From Bog-532 sp963828445 (lineage in GTDB: Bacteria > Actinomycetota > Actinomycetes > Streptosporangiales > Streptosporangiaceae), in contig CAWHFP010000005.1 of the NCBI GenBank assembly GCA_963828445.1, positions 248,001 to 312,000 of the forward strand: a DNA stretch of 64,000 bases, read 5' to 3'. Within the stretch, counting starts at the first letter, position 1. Each line of letters starts with the position of its first letter. Of the stretch, positions 44,741 to 53,769 are shown piece by piece. Position numbers and translations under genes: made by a program. The notes below the pieces were generated by a model. The model worked only from the letters and a program-made list of their open reading frames with translations, was not told the DNA's origin and searched no databases.

Positions 44741-45696
44741 CGGGTGCGGCCTCCGACGGGCTCGGGTGACGGGGTGGACGGTTCTGCCGGGGCCGGCGGC
44801 GGGGTGGCGGCCGGGGCGGGGTCGACCAGCTGACGCTGGGACGAGACCCGCTTGGTCGGACCCAGCCACATATCGATCGAGCCGGGCTCGTCCGGGTCGA
44901 ACGTGCGCGGCGTCCAGGCCGCGTCGTCCTCGATCCGGCGCACCCCGAACGAGTACTCGTAGGTGAACCCCTCCGGGCCCAGGAAGTAAAGGAAGATCGC
45001 GGTCGACTGCGGGTGGCGCCCGGGGCCCATCTCGATCTGCACGCCGTGGTCGAGCAGGAAGTGCCAGTTCCGGAACACGTCGTCGATGGAGGCGACCTGG
45101 AAGTTCATGTGGCACAGGCCGGGGGTGTCGGCCTGGAAAACGGCCAGCTTGTGGTGCACCGGGTCGATCCGGAGCAGGCAGGCCTTGTCCCGGATCCAGT
45201 CGGAGACCTTGGCGTTGAACCGGGTGCTCCAGAACCGGTGGGCGTCGTACACGTCCGGGGCATCCAGGCACAGGTGCCCGAACTCCGTGATCCCGGCGGT
45301 CCGGCTGAACGCCACCGGGCGGGCCACGTTCTCCTGGTCGATGACCAGTTCCAGGTGATTGCCGAACGGGTCGTCGAACCCGATGAACTCGCGCACCCGG
45401 CGGGACCGGGCCTGCTCGGCGGAGCCCCGCCGGACGGTGATGCCGCTGCGTTCGAGCTCGGTCTCGGCCGCGTCCAGTTCGTCCGGCCCGGCCACCGTGA
45501 AGCCGGAGGCAATCACCCCCGACCGGCCCTCGACCAGGGACAGGCAGTGGTGCCGCTGGTCGGCGCGCAGGTGGGCGACTCCGGGTTCGGTGGATTCGGC
45601 CAGTTCGAGACCGACGATCTCGGTGGCGAACCGGGTGGCGGCGGCCAGGTCGGCCACGCCGGAGCGGACGTAGGCGATATCGGTCAGCGTGATCAT
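44737..45696 (-). CDS. Type I extradiol dioxygenase (VOC superfamily)
   Basis: 319-aa ring-cleaving dioxygenase, Fe(II)-dependent. Two VOC modules; metal ligands probably His in EFGHLCLDAPDVYDAH, His in GLCHMNFQVAS, and Glu in FTYEYSFGVRR. It resembles 2,3-dihydroxybiphenyl/catechol 2,3-dioxygenases. The C-terminal 30 residues are Pro/Ala-rich. ATG 45696; the reading frame continues open upstream but without protein-like content. It overlaps the C-C hydrolase by four bases and follows the SnoaL-like gene by 59 bases. Confidence 0.88.
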   Translation of the reverse strand: MITLTDIAYVRSGVADLAAATRFATEIVGLELAESTEPGVAHLRADQRHHCLSLVEGRSGVIASGFTVAGPDELDAAETELERSGITVRRGSAEQARSRRVREFIGFDDPFGNHLELVIDQENVARPVAFSRTAGITEFGHLCLDAPDVYDAHRFWSTRFNAKVSDWIRDKACLLRIDPVHHKLAVFQADTPGLCHMNFQVASIDDVFRNWHFLLDHGVQIEMGPGRHPQSTAIFLYFLGPEGFTYEYSFGVRRIEDDAAWTPRTFDPDEPGSIDMWLGPTKRVSSQRQLVDPAPAATPPPAPAEPSTPSPEPVGGRTR

Positions 45697-45755
45697 CAGG
45701 CGGGTCCGTTCAGTCTGTTCGGTCCGTTCAGCGGCGGGCGGGTCAGGCGCACCGG

Positions 45756-46109
45756 TCAGGCGAACACCGGGGTCAGGTCGATGTAGATCTGCCAGTCGCG
45801 GACCAGGTCGCCGTCGAACTCGAGGATGTCGGCGTTGGGCACGGTCACGTGCTTGCCGTCCTTGCGCACGTACTCGACGTCGATCTTGGCCACCATGGTG
45901 TCGCCGGACTCGATCACCTTGATCAGGTGGTGGGTCAGGCCGTCGATGGTCGACCAGAAACCGAGCACGGCCTCGCGGACCGCGTCCTTCCCGTGGATGG
46001 GCTCGGCGTTGCCGAACCGGAAGGTCACGTCCGGGGTCAGGTGCTTGACGAACCGTTCGACGTCGAACGAGTCGATGTCGGCGAACAGGGTCTTGGAGTC
46101 GCGGTTCAT
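45756..46109 (-). CDS. SnoaL-like/NTF2-fold protein
   Basis: 117-aa cone-shaped alpha+beta protein. Starts with FADIDSFDVERFVKHLTPDV, then FRFGNAEPIHGKDAVREAV, and ends VRDWQIYIDLTPVF. Relatives are small isomerases, cyclases or hydratases, or ring-hydroxylating accessory proteins. ATG 46109 has GGAGGAG upstream. First gene of the operon with the extradiol dioxygenase and C-C hydrolase. Operator D is 37 bases upstream. Confidence 0.8.
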   Translation of the reverse strand: MNRDSKTLFADIDSFDVERFVKHLTPDVTFRFGNAEPIHGKDAVREAVLGFWSTIDGLTHHLIKVIESGDTMVAKIDVEYVRKDGKHVTVPNADILEFDGDLVRDWQIYIDLTPVFA

Positions 46110-46145
46110 GGCTCTCCTCCGTTGGAGACAGCGCGGCCTGGTCGT

Positions 46146-46161
46146 AAACTGCATACAGTTT
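46146..46161. promoter_or_regulatory. GntR operator D (dioxygenase operon)
   Basis: AAACTGCATACAGTTT, identical to operator A and the reverse complement of operator B. It lies upstream of the SnoaL-like gene (minus strand). The plus-strand class II aldolase-like gene begins 142 bases away. Confidence 0.85.
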
Positions 46162-46302
46162 AGGTCGGAGGCGGCCAGGTGGGAAGATGCCGGAGCCACA
46201 AAATGGCGTGAAACGGCCGGGACGCGGGGGGTCGTTGCGCGGGGAGGTGCCGCGATGACGTGCGGTGCTGGAACGGGTGGGGCGGCGTGGGGAAGGTGAG
46301 CG

Positions 46303-47013
46303 ATGGCCGAGGATGAGGGCCGCCGGGACGAGGTGGCCGAGGCGGGCCGGGTGCTGGCCGGCCTGGGGCTGGTGACCGCGTTCGGGCACGTGTCGGCGCG
46401 AGCCGGGAATGCGATGCTGATCACCCCGGCCGCCGAGCTGGGCGAGGTGGCCGCCGACCGGGTGGTGCGGGTGCCACTGGACGCCGGCGTGCTGCCGGCC
46501 GGGGCACCGGCCGAGGCCTGGGCCCACCTGGCCCTGTACCGGCGGCGGCCCGACGTGGACGCCGTTGCGCGGGCCCAGCCACCCAGCGCGTTCGCGGCCG
46601 GGGCGGCGGCGGACCCGGGAGGCCGGGGCATCGAGCCGCTGTACGGGCAGGCGGCCTGGCTGGGTGAACGGGTCCCGGTGCACGACGATGCCCGGCTGCT
46701 GCGATCGATGGACCTGGCCGAGGCGGCCGCGGCCCGGCTGCCGGACGGCGAGGCCCTGCTGCTGCGGGGCAACGGGGCCATCACCGTGGGCGCCGGACCC
46801 GGGCTGGCCGTGGCCCGGATGTGGCTGCTGGCCGCGGCCTGCCAGGCGTTCCTGGCCGCCCGGGCGGCCGGGCCGGTGACGCCGCTCAGCCCGGCCGAGA
46901 TCGAGTCCTGGCGGGCGGTGTCGGGCGAGTTGCTGCCGCGGCTGTGGCACCATCTGCGGAGACGCCCACGAGGGCAACGGCATGGTTACGATGACGCCGG
47001 GGGAACCGGTTGA
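46303..47013 (+). CDS. Class II aldolase/adducin-like protein without usual His ligands
   Basis: 236 aa with the fold signatures GLVTAFGHVSARAG and LLLRGNGAITVGAGPGLAVARM. In FucA/AraD-type enzymes the zinc site is His-x-His plus a later His (usually HTHxP and LxxHG); here those positions read ARAQPP and RGNGA, so the standard metal site is missing. Some decarboxylase-like subgroups differ similarly. ATG 46303; the next gene begins 22 bases after its stop. Whether it belongs to the GntR regulon via operator D, divergently, is uncertain. Confidence 0.78.
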   Translation: MAEDEGRRDEVAEAGRVLAGLGLVTAFGHVSARAGNAMLITPAAELGEVAADRVVRVPLDAGVLPAGAPAEAWAHLALYRRRPDVDAVARAQPPSAFAAGAAADPGGRGIEPLYGQAAWLGERVPVHDDARLLRSMDLAEAAAARLPDGEALLLRGNGAITVGAGPGLAVARMWLLAAACQAFLAARAAGPVTPLSPAEIESWRAVSGELLPRLWHHLRRRPRGQRHGYDDAGGTG

Positions 47014-47035
47014 GGTCGGCGAAACAGGAGCCCGC

Positions 47036-47860
47036 ATGACCGTGGAACCTGGCTGGATACCACCAGGGATCGACACCGCCAAGGCCAACATCGCCCGGGT
47101 CTATGACTACTGGCTGGGCGGCAGCAACAACTTCCGGGCCGACCAGGACGCGGCCCGCGCGATGATCGCCGTCGAACCCCGCATCCGGGCCATGGCCCGG
47201 GCCAACCGGGATTTCATGGGGCGGGCCGTGCGGTTCCTGGCCGCGGAGAACGGCATCCGGCAGTTCCTGGACATCGGCTCGGGCATCCCGACCGGCCGCA
47301 ACGTGCACGAGGTGGCCCAGGAGGCCGCACCCGGGTCGCGGGTGGTGTACGCCGACGTGGACGAGGTGGCGGTGGCGCACAGCCGGCTGCTGCTGGAGAA
47401 CAACCCGGACACCGCGGTCATCCAGGCCGACGTGCGCGAGCCCGGGCCCATCCTGACCGCGCCCGAGACCCAGCTGCTGATCGACTTCAGCCAGCCGGTC
47501 GGGCTGCTGCTGGTGTCGGTGCTGCACTTCCTGAACGACGCCGACGACCCGTGGACCGTGATGGCCCAGCTGCGGAACGCGCTCGCACCCGGGAGCTTCG
47601 TGGTGCTGAGCCACGCCACCGGCGAGGCCAGGCCGGACGTGGCCACGGCCGTCAACACCGTGTACATGAACAAGGTCGCGGCCCGGGGTGACCATCGGTC
47701 CCGGGCCGACATCGAGCGGCTGTTCGACGGGTTCACGCTGGTCGAGCCGGGCCTGGTCTACGTCAGCCAGTGGCGCCCGGATGAGCCGGCCGACCCGGGC
47801 GACGACGGATCCCGGCTGTGGCTGCTGGGCGGCGTGGGCCAGCTGGACCCGCCCCGCTGA
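47036..47860 (+). CDS. SAM-dependent methyltransferase (DUF574 family)
   Basis: 274 aa. Typical DUF574 start ARVYDYWLGGSNNFRADQDA, then the Rossmann SAM site FLDIGSGIPT, VVYADVDEVAV, and LLLVSVLHFLNDAD. The family is very numerous in actinomycetes and substrates are mostly unknown. ATG 47036 is used because AGGAG lies six bases upstream; an earlier in-frame ATG at 46982 overlaps the gene before it. A second member lies at 54469-55242. Confidence 0.9.
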   Translation: MTVEPGWIPPGIDTAKANIARVYDYWLGGSNNFRADQDAARAMIAVEPRIRAMARANRDFMGRAVRFLAAENGIRQFLDIGSGIPTGRNVHEVAQEAAPGSRVVYADVDEVAVAHSRLLLENNPDTAVIQADVREPGPILTAPETQLLIDFSQPVGLLLVSVLHFLNDADDPWTVMAQLRNALAPGSFVVLSHATGEARPDVATAVNTVYMNKVAARGDHRSRADIERLFDGFTLVEPGLVYVSQWRPDEPADPGDDGSRLWLLGGVGQLDPPR

Positions 47861-47895
47861 ACCACAGCGGCTGAACTGGGCTTACTGTCGGCGGG

Positions 47896-48456
47896 GTGGA
47901 CAGTGGTGCGGACGGCGGCATCGCGGTCGCCTTCCGCAAGGGCGACCCGGACAGCCTGGCGCGGGTGTACCAGCGCTGGGGGCCGCTGGTCTACACGCTG
48001 GCCCGGCGGGCCCTGGGCACCCCGGAAGACGCCGAGGACCTGGCCCAGCAGGTGTTCGTGGCCGCCTGGCGGAGCCGGGACACGTTCGACCCGGAGCGGG
48101 GCGCCCTGCCGGCCTGGCTGACCGCCATCACCCGCAACAAGATCGCCGACCAGTTGCGGGCCCGGCAGCGGGAGGCGGCCCGGGTCCAGGGCGCCGCGCA
48201 GGAGGCGGTCCAGGAAACCCCCACGCTGGCCCCGGACGACCTGGACCAGGTGGTGAACCGCATCGTGCTCGCCGATGAGCTGGGCCAGCTGGGCGAGCCG
48301 CAACGGATGATCATCATGCTGGCCTTCTACACGGACCTGACCCACGAGCAGATCTCGGCCACGCTCGGGCTGCCGCTGGGTACGGTCAAGAGCCATATTC
48401 GCCGCACGCTGCTGCGGCTTCGGACCAGGCTGGAGGCGGACGGTGGCGCACACTGA
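47896..48456 (+). CDS. ECF RNA polymerase sigma factor
   Basis: 186 aa. Region 2: YTLARRALGTPEDAEDLAQQ with VFVAAWRSRDTFDPERG and LTAITRNKIADQLRAR; region 4: TDLTHEQISATLGLPLGTVK followed by SHIRRTLLRL. It resembles the SigK/SigL group. GTG 47896. It overlaps the anti-sigma gene by 14 bases, so they are co-transcribed; the pair responds to an envelope or redox signal not readable here. Confidence 0.92.
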   Translation: MDSGADGGIAVAFRKGDPDSLARVYQRWGPLVYTLARRALGTPEDAEDLAQQVFVAAWRSRDTFDPERGALPAWLTAITRNKIADQLRARQREAARVQGAAQEAVQETPTLAPDDLDQVVNRIVLADELGQLGEPQRMIIMLAFYTDLTHEQISATLGLPLGTVKSHIRRTLLRLRTRLEADGGAH

Positions 48457-49255
48457 CCCCGAGCGCCTGGCTCTGATCGCGCTGGGCGAGCCGGGTGCCG
48501 ACGACGGGCACGCCGCGGGCTGCCCGCAGTGCCAGGAGGAGCTGCGCCAGCTGAGTTCGGTGGTGGCGGTGGCCCGGAGCACGACGGAGCCGGTCCAGCT
48601 GGAGACGCCGCCTGCCGCCCTGTGGTCCCGGATCGCCGCCGAGGCCGGTGTGTCCACTGAGTCTCATGGGGCTAATGGGACCAGTGGGATTCATGAGCTT
48701 CGTGCTGTTGATGTGGCTGGCGTGGCTGGCGGGAATGGAGTTGCGAGCGGGGGTGGGGCTGCTGGGGCTGGCACTGAGCGGGAGGCTGGGGATGCCCGGC
48801 GGGGGCGGACGCGGCGGCGGGCGGTGCTGGCGGCGGCGTTGATCGTGGCCGCGGCGGTCGGGGCTGGGATCTGGGGCGGGGTGCACGCGCTGACCAGCCC
48901 GGGGACCACGGTGGTGGGGCAGGTGGCGCTCAAGCCGCTGCCCGAGTTCCCGCAGTGGTCGACGGCCAGCGGTACCGCGGTGATGGCCACCGGGCCGCAC
49001 GGAAATCAGGTCACGGTGACGCTGGACGCGCCGGACCGGGCCGGGTTCTACGAGGTGTGGCTGCTGGCCAAGGACGGGCACAGCATGATCTCCCTGGGCG
49101 ACCTGGGGACCGGGCACACCGGAACCTTCGCCATGCCGCCCGGGGTCAACCTGAGCAACTACTCCCGGCTCGACGTGTCGCTGCAGGCCTACAACGGCAG
49201 CACCCAGCACGCCAAGGCCAGCGTGGTGCGCGGCGCGCTACCGGTGGGCCGGTAG
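48443..49255 (+). CDS. Anti-sigma factor (RskA-like, zinc-binding)
   Basis: 270 aa. N-terminal zinc anti-sigma motif GHAAGCPQCQEEL (His-x3-Cys-x2-Cys), a Gly/Ala linker, one membrane helix (RAVLAAALIVAAAVGAGIWG) and an extracytoplasmic RskA C-terminal domain with GFYEVWLLAKDGHSMISLGD. It should hold the sigma factor at 47896 at the membrane until the outer part is cleaved. GTG 48443 is inside the end of the sigma gene. Confidence 0.88.
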   Translation: MAHTDPERLALIALGEPGADDGHAAGCPQCQEELRQLSSVVAVARSTTEPVQLETPPAALWSRIAAEAGVSTESHGANGTSGIHELRAVDVAGVAGGNGVASGGGAAGAGTEREAGDARRGRTRRRAVLAAALIVAAAVGAGIWGGVHALTSPGTTVVGQVALKPLPEFPQWSTASGTAVMATGPHGNQVTVTLDAPDRAGFYEVWLLAKDGHSMISLGDLGTGHTGTFAMPPGVNLSNYSRLDVSLQAYNGSTQHAKASVVRGALPVGR

Positions 49256-49296
49256 GGTTTGGTCGCCCGCTTGGGCTGGACCGCGAAGGAGACACC

Positions 49297-50088
49297 GTGA
49301 CCACGAGCGCCGACCAGATCGACTCGGCCCTGTCCGCGCTGAGCGACTCGCACGACCGGCTGGCCGCCGCGGCCGCCAAGGCGGCCGGGAACGGGGTGAC
49401 CGGGCCGTCGTACTGCACGGACTGGTCGATCGCGCAGGTCCTGTCGCACCTGGGCTCGGGGGCGGAGATCTTCGGGCTGAACGTGGAGGCCGGCCTGCAC
49501 GGCCGCCCGGCACCGGGCCAGGAGCAGTACCAGCACGTCTGGGACGTCTGGAACGCCAAGAGCCCGCAGGACCAGGCCCGGGACGGGGTGGCCGAGGACG
49601 GCGAGCTGGTCGAGCAGCTGGCCGCGCTCACCCCCGAGCAGCGGCAGAGCTGGCGGCTGGACCTGTTCGGCGCCGAGCGGGACCTGCTCGGCGTCCTGCT
49701 GCTGCGGCTCAGCGAGCACATCATGCACACCTGGGACGTGGAAGTCATGGTGGACCAGCAGGCCATGCTGCCCGGGGACGCGTCCGGGCTGGCCCTGGAC
49801 TTCCTGCCCGAGCTGGTCGCCTACGTGGGCAAGCCCACCGGCGAGGAGCTGCGGGTGCACGTGACCACCGAGCACCCGGAGCGGTCCTTCGAGCTGGCCA
49901 TCGGGCCGGACAGCGTGGTGCTGGCCAAGGCCGGACCCGAGCCGGGTGCGGGCGACGCCACCCTGCGGCTGCCCGCCGAGGCCTTCGCCCGGCTGCTGAC
50001 CGGCCGCCTCGACCCCGAGCACACCCCGGCCGTGCAGGCTCAGGGCGTGGACCTGGACCAGCTGCGGGCGGTGTTCCCCGGCTTCTGA
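49297..50088 (+). CDS. Mycothiol-dependent maleylpyruvate isomerase-family protein
   Basis: 263 aa. DinB-like four-helix bundle with metal residues in IAQVLSHLGSGAEIF and LSEHIMHTWDVEVM, then an SCP2-like C-terminal domain ending AQGVDLDQLRAVFPGF. Members are mycothiol-dependent isomerases/transferases or detoxification enzymes. GTG 49297 has AAGGAG upstream; the frame is open further upstream inside the anti-sigma gene. It follows that gene by 41 bases. Confidence 0.85.
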   Translation: MTTSADQIDSALSALSDSHDRLAAAAAKAAGNGVTGPSYCTDWSIAQVLSHLGSGAEIFGLNVEAGLHGRPAPGQEQYQHVWDVWNAKSPQDQARDGVAEDGELVEQLAALTPEQRQSWRLDLFGAERDLLGVLLLRLSEHIMHTWDVEVMVDQQAMLPGDASGLALDFLPELVAYVGKPTGEELRVHVTTEHPERSFELAIGPDSVVLAKAGPEPGAGDATLRLPAEAFARLLTGRLDPEHTPAVQAQGVDLDQLRAVFPGF

Positions 50089-50132
50089 CCCCGCTTTCGG
50101 GCCTGTTGGGCCGTGGGCGCCCGTGTTAGTTT

Positions 50133-53100
50133 GTGCCGGTGCGACACCGTTGTCCTCTTCTGGTAGCAACAGTCCTGGCCGCGAGTGTGATCGGCCCTGT
50201 GGCCGCCCAGGCGGCCACCACCCCGGCCCGCCCGGCGGGCGCGGTCAGTGACCCGGCCGCCCTGGTCGACCCGCTGGTCGGCACCGGCAGCGGCGGCGAC
50301 GTGGTCGGCCAGGTCGACACGTTCCCGGGCGCGGACCGGCCGTTCGGCATGGTCCAGTGGAGCCCGGACACTCCGTCGCGGCCCGACGGCGGCGGGTACA
50401 GCGACAGCGACTCCAGCATCACCGGCTACAGCCTGACCCACGTGTCCGGGCCGGGCTGCGCGGTGGCCGGGGACTTCCCGGTGCTGCCCTTCACCGGCAC
50501 GCTGCCCGCCGACCCGGCCACGGCCACGGCGCCGCTGCGCCACAGCACCGAGCGCGCGCACCCCGGTTCTTACGCGGTCACCGCGGGCGGGATCCGGACC
50601 CAGCTGGCCGTGACCGACCGGACCGGGGTGGCCCAGTTCAGCTACCCGGCCACCAACTCGGCCCAGCTGCTGTTCAAGGTGGCCGACAGCGCCAACGGGG
50701 GCTCGGCCGCGACGTTCCAGGCGGTCGGGAGCCAGGAGGTCACCGGGTCGGTGACCAGCGGCCACTTCTGCGGCCAGCCCGACAGCTACACGGTGTACTT
50801 CGCGGCCCGGTTCAACCGGCCGTTCAGTTCCTCGGGGACCTGGGGCGGGACCAGTGCGGCCCAGGTGACCAGGTCGCCGGGGAGCACGAGCGTGACCGAG
50901 CACGGAAAGCAGGAACCCAGCAAAAAGACCTTCGATATGGAGAAGGGCGCTACCAGCGATCAGCAGGGCGCTGGGGTGGTGGCGGGCGGCTGGGTGAACT
51001 TCGACACCAGCCAGCACCAGAACGTGGGGATGCAGGTCGCGGTGTCGTACGTGAGCACGGCGGGGGCGCTGGGGAACCTGGCCGCCGAGGCGCACAGCTG
51101 GAGCGTGGGGACGGTGGCGGCCCAGGCCACCGCGGCCTGGAACCGGCAGCTGGGGACGATCGCGATCCGCGGGGGCAGCCCCACCGCGCAGGCCGAGTTC
51201 TACACCGCGCTGTACCACGCCTCGCTGGAGCCCAGCCTGTTCAGCGACGCCAACGGGGAGTACATCGGGTTCGACAACAAGGTCCACCGGGTCGCGGCCG
51301 GGGCACGCCCAGTACGCCAACTACTCGGGCTGGGACATCTACCGGTCCGAGGTGCCGCTGCTGGCCACCATCGACCCCAAGATCTCGGCCGACATGGCCA
51401 CCTCGCTGCTGAACGACGCCGCCCAGATGGGCGCGCTGCCCAAGTGGCCGGTGGCCAACGGCGAGAGCGGGGTCATGAACGGCGACGCGGCCGATCCGAT
51501 CCTGGCCGACACCTACGCGTTCGGGGCCCGCGGCTTCGACACCGGCGCCGCCCTGGCCGACATGGTGGCCGGGGCCAACGGCACCAGCAAGGTCGGGCAG
51601 GGCTGGTACGTGGAGCGGCCCAACGCCGCCGCCTACATCGCCAAGGGTTACGTGCCCAACGTCGCCTCGGACTCGATCAGCCCGGTGCCCAACGGGGCCT
51701 CGGAGACGCTGGAGTACGCGCTCGACGACTTCGCCATCTCCCGGCTGGCCGGCAACCTGCACCAGAGCGGCACGGCCAGCACGTTCAGCAAACGCTCGCA
51801 GAACTGGGCCAACCTGTTCGACACCGCCGACGGCGGCTACATCGAGCCCCGCGACGCCGCGGGCGCGTTCCCGTCCGGCCCGCCGGTGCCCGCCAACCTC
51901 AGCGGCTTCGGCCAGAGCGGCTTCCAGGAGGGCAACGCGGCCCAGTACACCTGGATGGTGCCGCAGAACCTGGCCGGGCTCATCGGCGGCATCGGCGGCG
52001 ACCAGGCCACCAACTCGCGGCTGGACACCTACTTCAGCCAGCTCAACGCGGGACCGAACCTCCCGTACCACTGGCAGGGCAACGAGCCGGCCCTGGACAC
52101 CCCCTGGGTCTACGACAGCACCGGCGAGCCCTGGCGGACCCAGCAGGTGGTCGGGCAGATCATGAGCCAGCTGTACTCGCTGACCCCCGGCGGCGAGCCC
52201 GGCAACGACGACCTGGGCGCGATGAGCTCCTGGTACGTGTGGGCTTCGCTCGGCCTGTACCCGCAGACCCCGGGCGTGCCCCTGCTGGTGCTGGGCACGC
52301 CGCAGTTCCCGCAGGCCGTGATCCACGGCGCGTACGGGACGCTGACCGTGACCACCCACGGGAGCGGCGGCTATGTCCGGAGCCTGGCCGTGGACGGCCG
52401 CACCAGCCAGCACACCTACGTGGACGCCAGTAAGGTGCACCGGCTGGACTTCGGGCTGACCGGGAGCCCGGACCAGACCTGGGGCACGGCGGCCGGGGAC
52501 GCCCCGCCGTCCTACGGGGCCGGGCCGGTGACCTTCCCGGCCAGCACGGCCGCTTCGTTGTCGGTCAGCCCGGGCCAGGTCCGGCTGGCGCCCGGGTCGT
52601 CCGCCCCGGTGTCGGTGACCGCCGACAACACCAACGGTTCCAGCGCGGCCGCGGTGACCTGGACGGCCACCGCTCCCGCCGGGCTGACGGTGACCCCGGC
52701 CAGCGGCACGATCAGCGCCCCGGCCGGCGGCACCGCGTCGGCCAGCGTCACGGTGGCGGCCGCGGCCAGCCTGGCCACCGGGTACTACCAGGTCACGCTG
52801 GCCGCCTACGCGGCCAACGGCGCGGTCATCCCGCCGGTGACGCTGCTGGTCACGGTGGCCGCGGCGGGCCAGTCGATCCCGACCGCGTACGTGTCCAACT
52901 ACAGCGACAACACGGTCACCCCGGTCGACACCCGCACCGACACCGCCGGTCCCCCGATCGCGGTCGGCAGCGGGCCGGACGGCATGACCGTGGCGGGCGG
53001 CGACCTGTTCGTGGCCAACAACAACAGCAACGACGTCACCGTCATCGACACCACCACCAACGCCGTGGTCAAGACCATCGGTGTCGGCAGCGTGGCCGCC

Positions 53101-53752
53101 GACGTGGCCGCCACCCCGGACGGCAAGACGGTCTGGGTGACCAACTTCGGCGACGGCACCGTCCAGCCCATCGACGTGGCCACGCTGACCACGGGCACCG
53201 CGGTCGCCGTGGGCAGCCAGCCCGAACGGCTGGCGGTCAGCCCGGACGGCAGCCAGCTGTGGGTGGCCAACCAGGGCAGCGGCACGGTCAGCGACGTCAG
53301 CCTGGCCACCGGCACGGTCGCGCACACGATCACGGTCGGGGCGGCCCCGTTCGGGGTGGCCGTGACGCCGGACAGCGCCCACGTCTACGTGACCAACGGC
53401 GGCTCGTCCTCGGTGTCGGTCATCGACGCCGCCAGCGCCAGCGTGACCGGGACCGTGACCACCGGGGCCGACCCGCAGTACGTGCAGATCAGCCCGGACG
53501 GTTCGGTGGCTTACGTGGCGGACTTCGGCGCGGGCGGGGTCACCCCGATCGCGCTGCCGGGCAACACGGCCGGGACGTTCATCCCCACCGGGTCCGGGGC
53601 CTACGCGGTCGGGTTCGCCCCCGGCGGCGCGACCGCCTGGGTGGTGAACACCAACGCCAACACGGTCACCCCGGTGACCGTGGCCACCGGGACGCCGGCG
53701 TACGTCGGTGACCGTGGGCAACGTGCCGGACGGGGTGGCCGTCACCGGGTAG
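50133..53752 (+). CDS. Secreted GH92 alpha-mannosidase with YVTN beta-propeller, two frameshifts
   Basis: About 1205 aa. Signal peptide (LLVATVLAASVIGPVAAQAA), GH92 catalytic region with QVDTFPGADRPFGMVQWSPD, YSGWDIYRSEVPLLA, GNEPALDTPWVYD and GNDDLGAMSSWYVWASLGLY; then an Ig-like/bacterial linker (52540-52870) and about six YVTN-type repeats (AYVSNYSDNTVTPVD, LFVANNNSNDVTVID, VWVTNFGDGTVQPID and so on). Frame breaks: an extra G in GGGG at 51300-51303 (true reading AAGHAQYANYSGW) and an extra T at 53701 (true reading TPATSVTVGNVPDGVAVTG). Probably trims mannose from glycans outside the cell. GTG 50133 or 50139. Confidence 0.86.
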
Positions 53753-53769
53753 GTCCGCGTCGCCCAGCG

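Noticed and set aside
44741..45271. N-terminal extension of the C-C hydrolase
   Set aside because: It lies within the dioxygenase gene in another frame; ATG 44740 gives a normal family N-terminus and an ATGA overlap.
45697..47091. 784-aa extension of the dioxygenase frame upstream
   Set aside because: The upstream part is Arg/Pro/Gly-rich, antisense to the class II aldolase-like gene and out of phase with the SnoaL-like gene.
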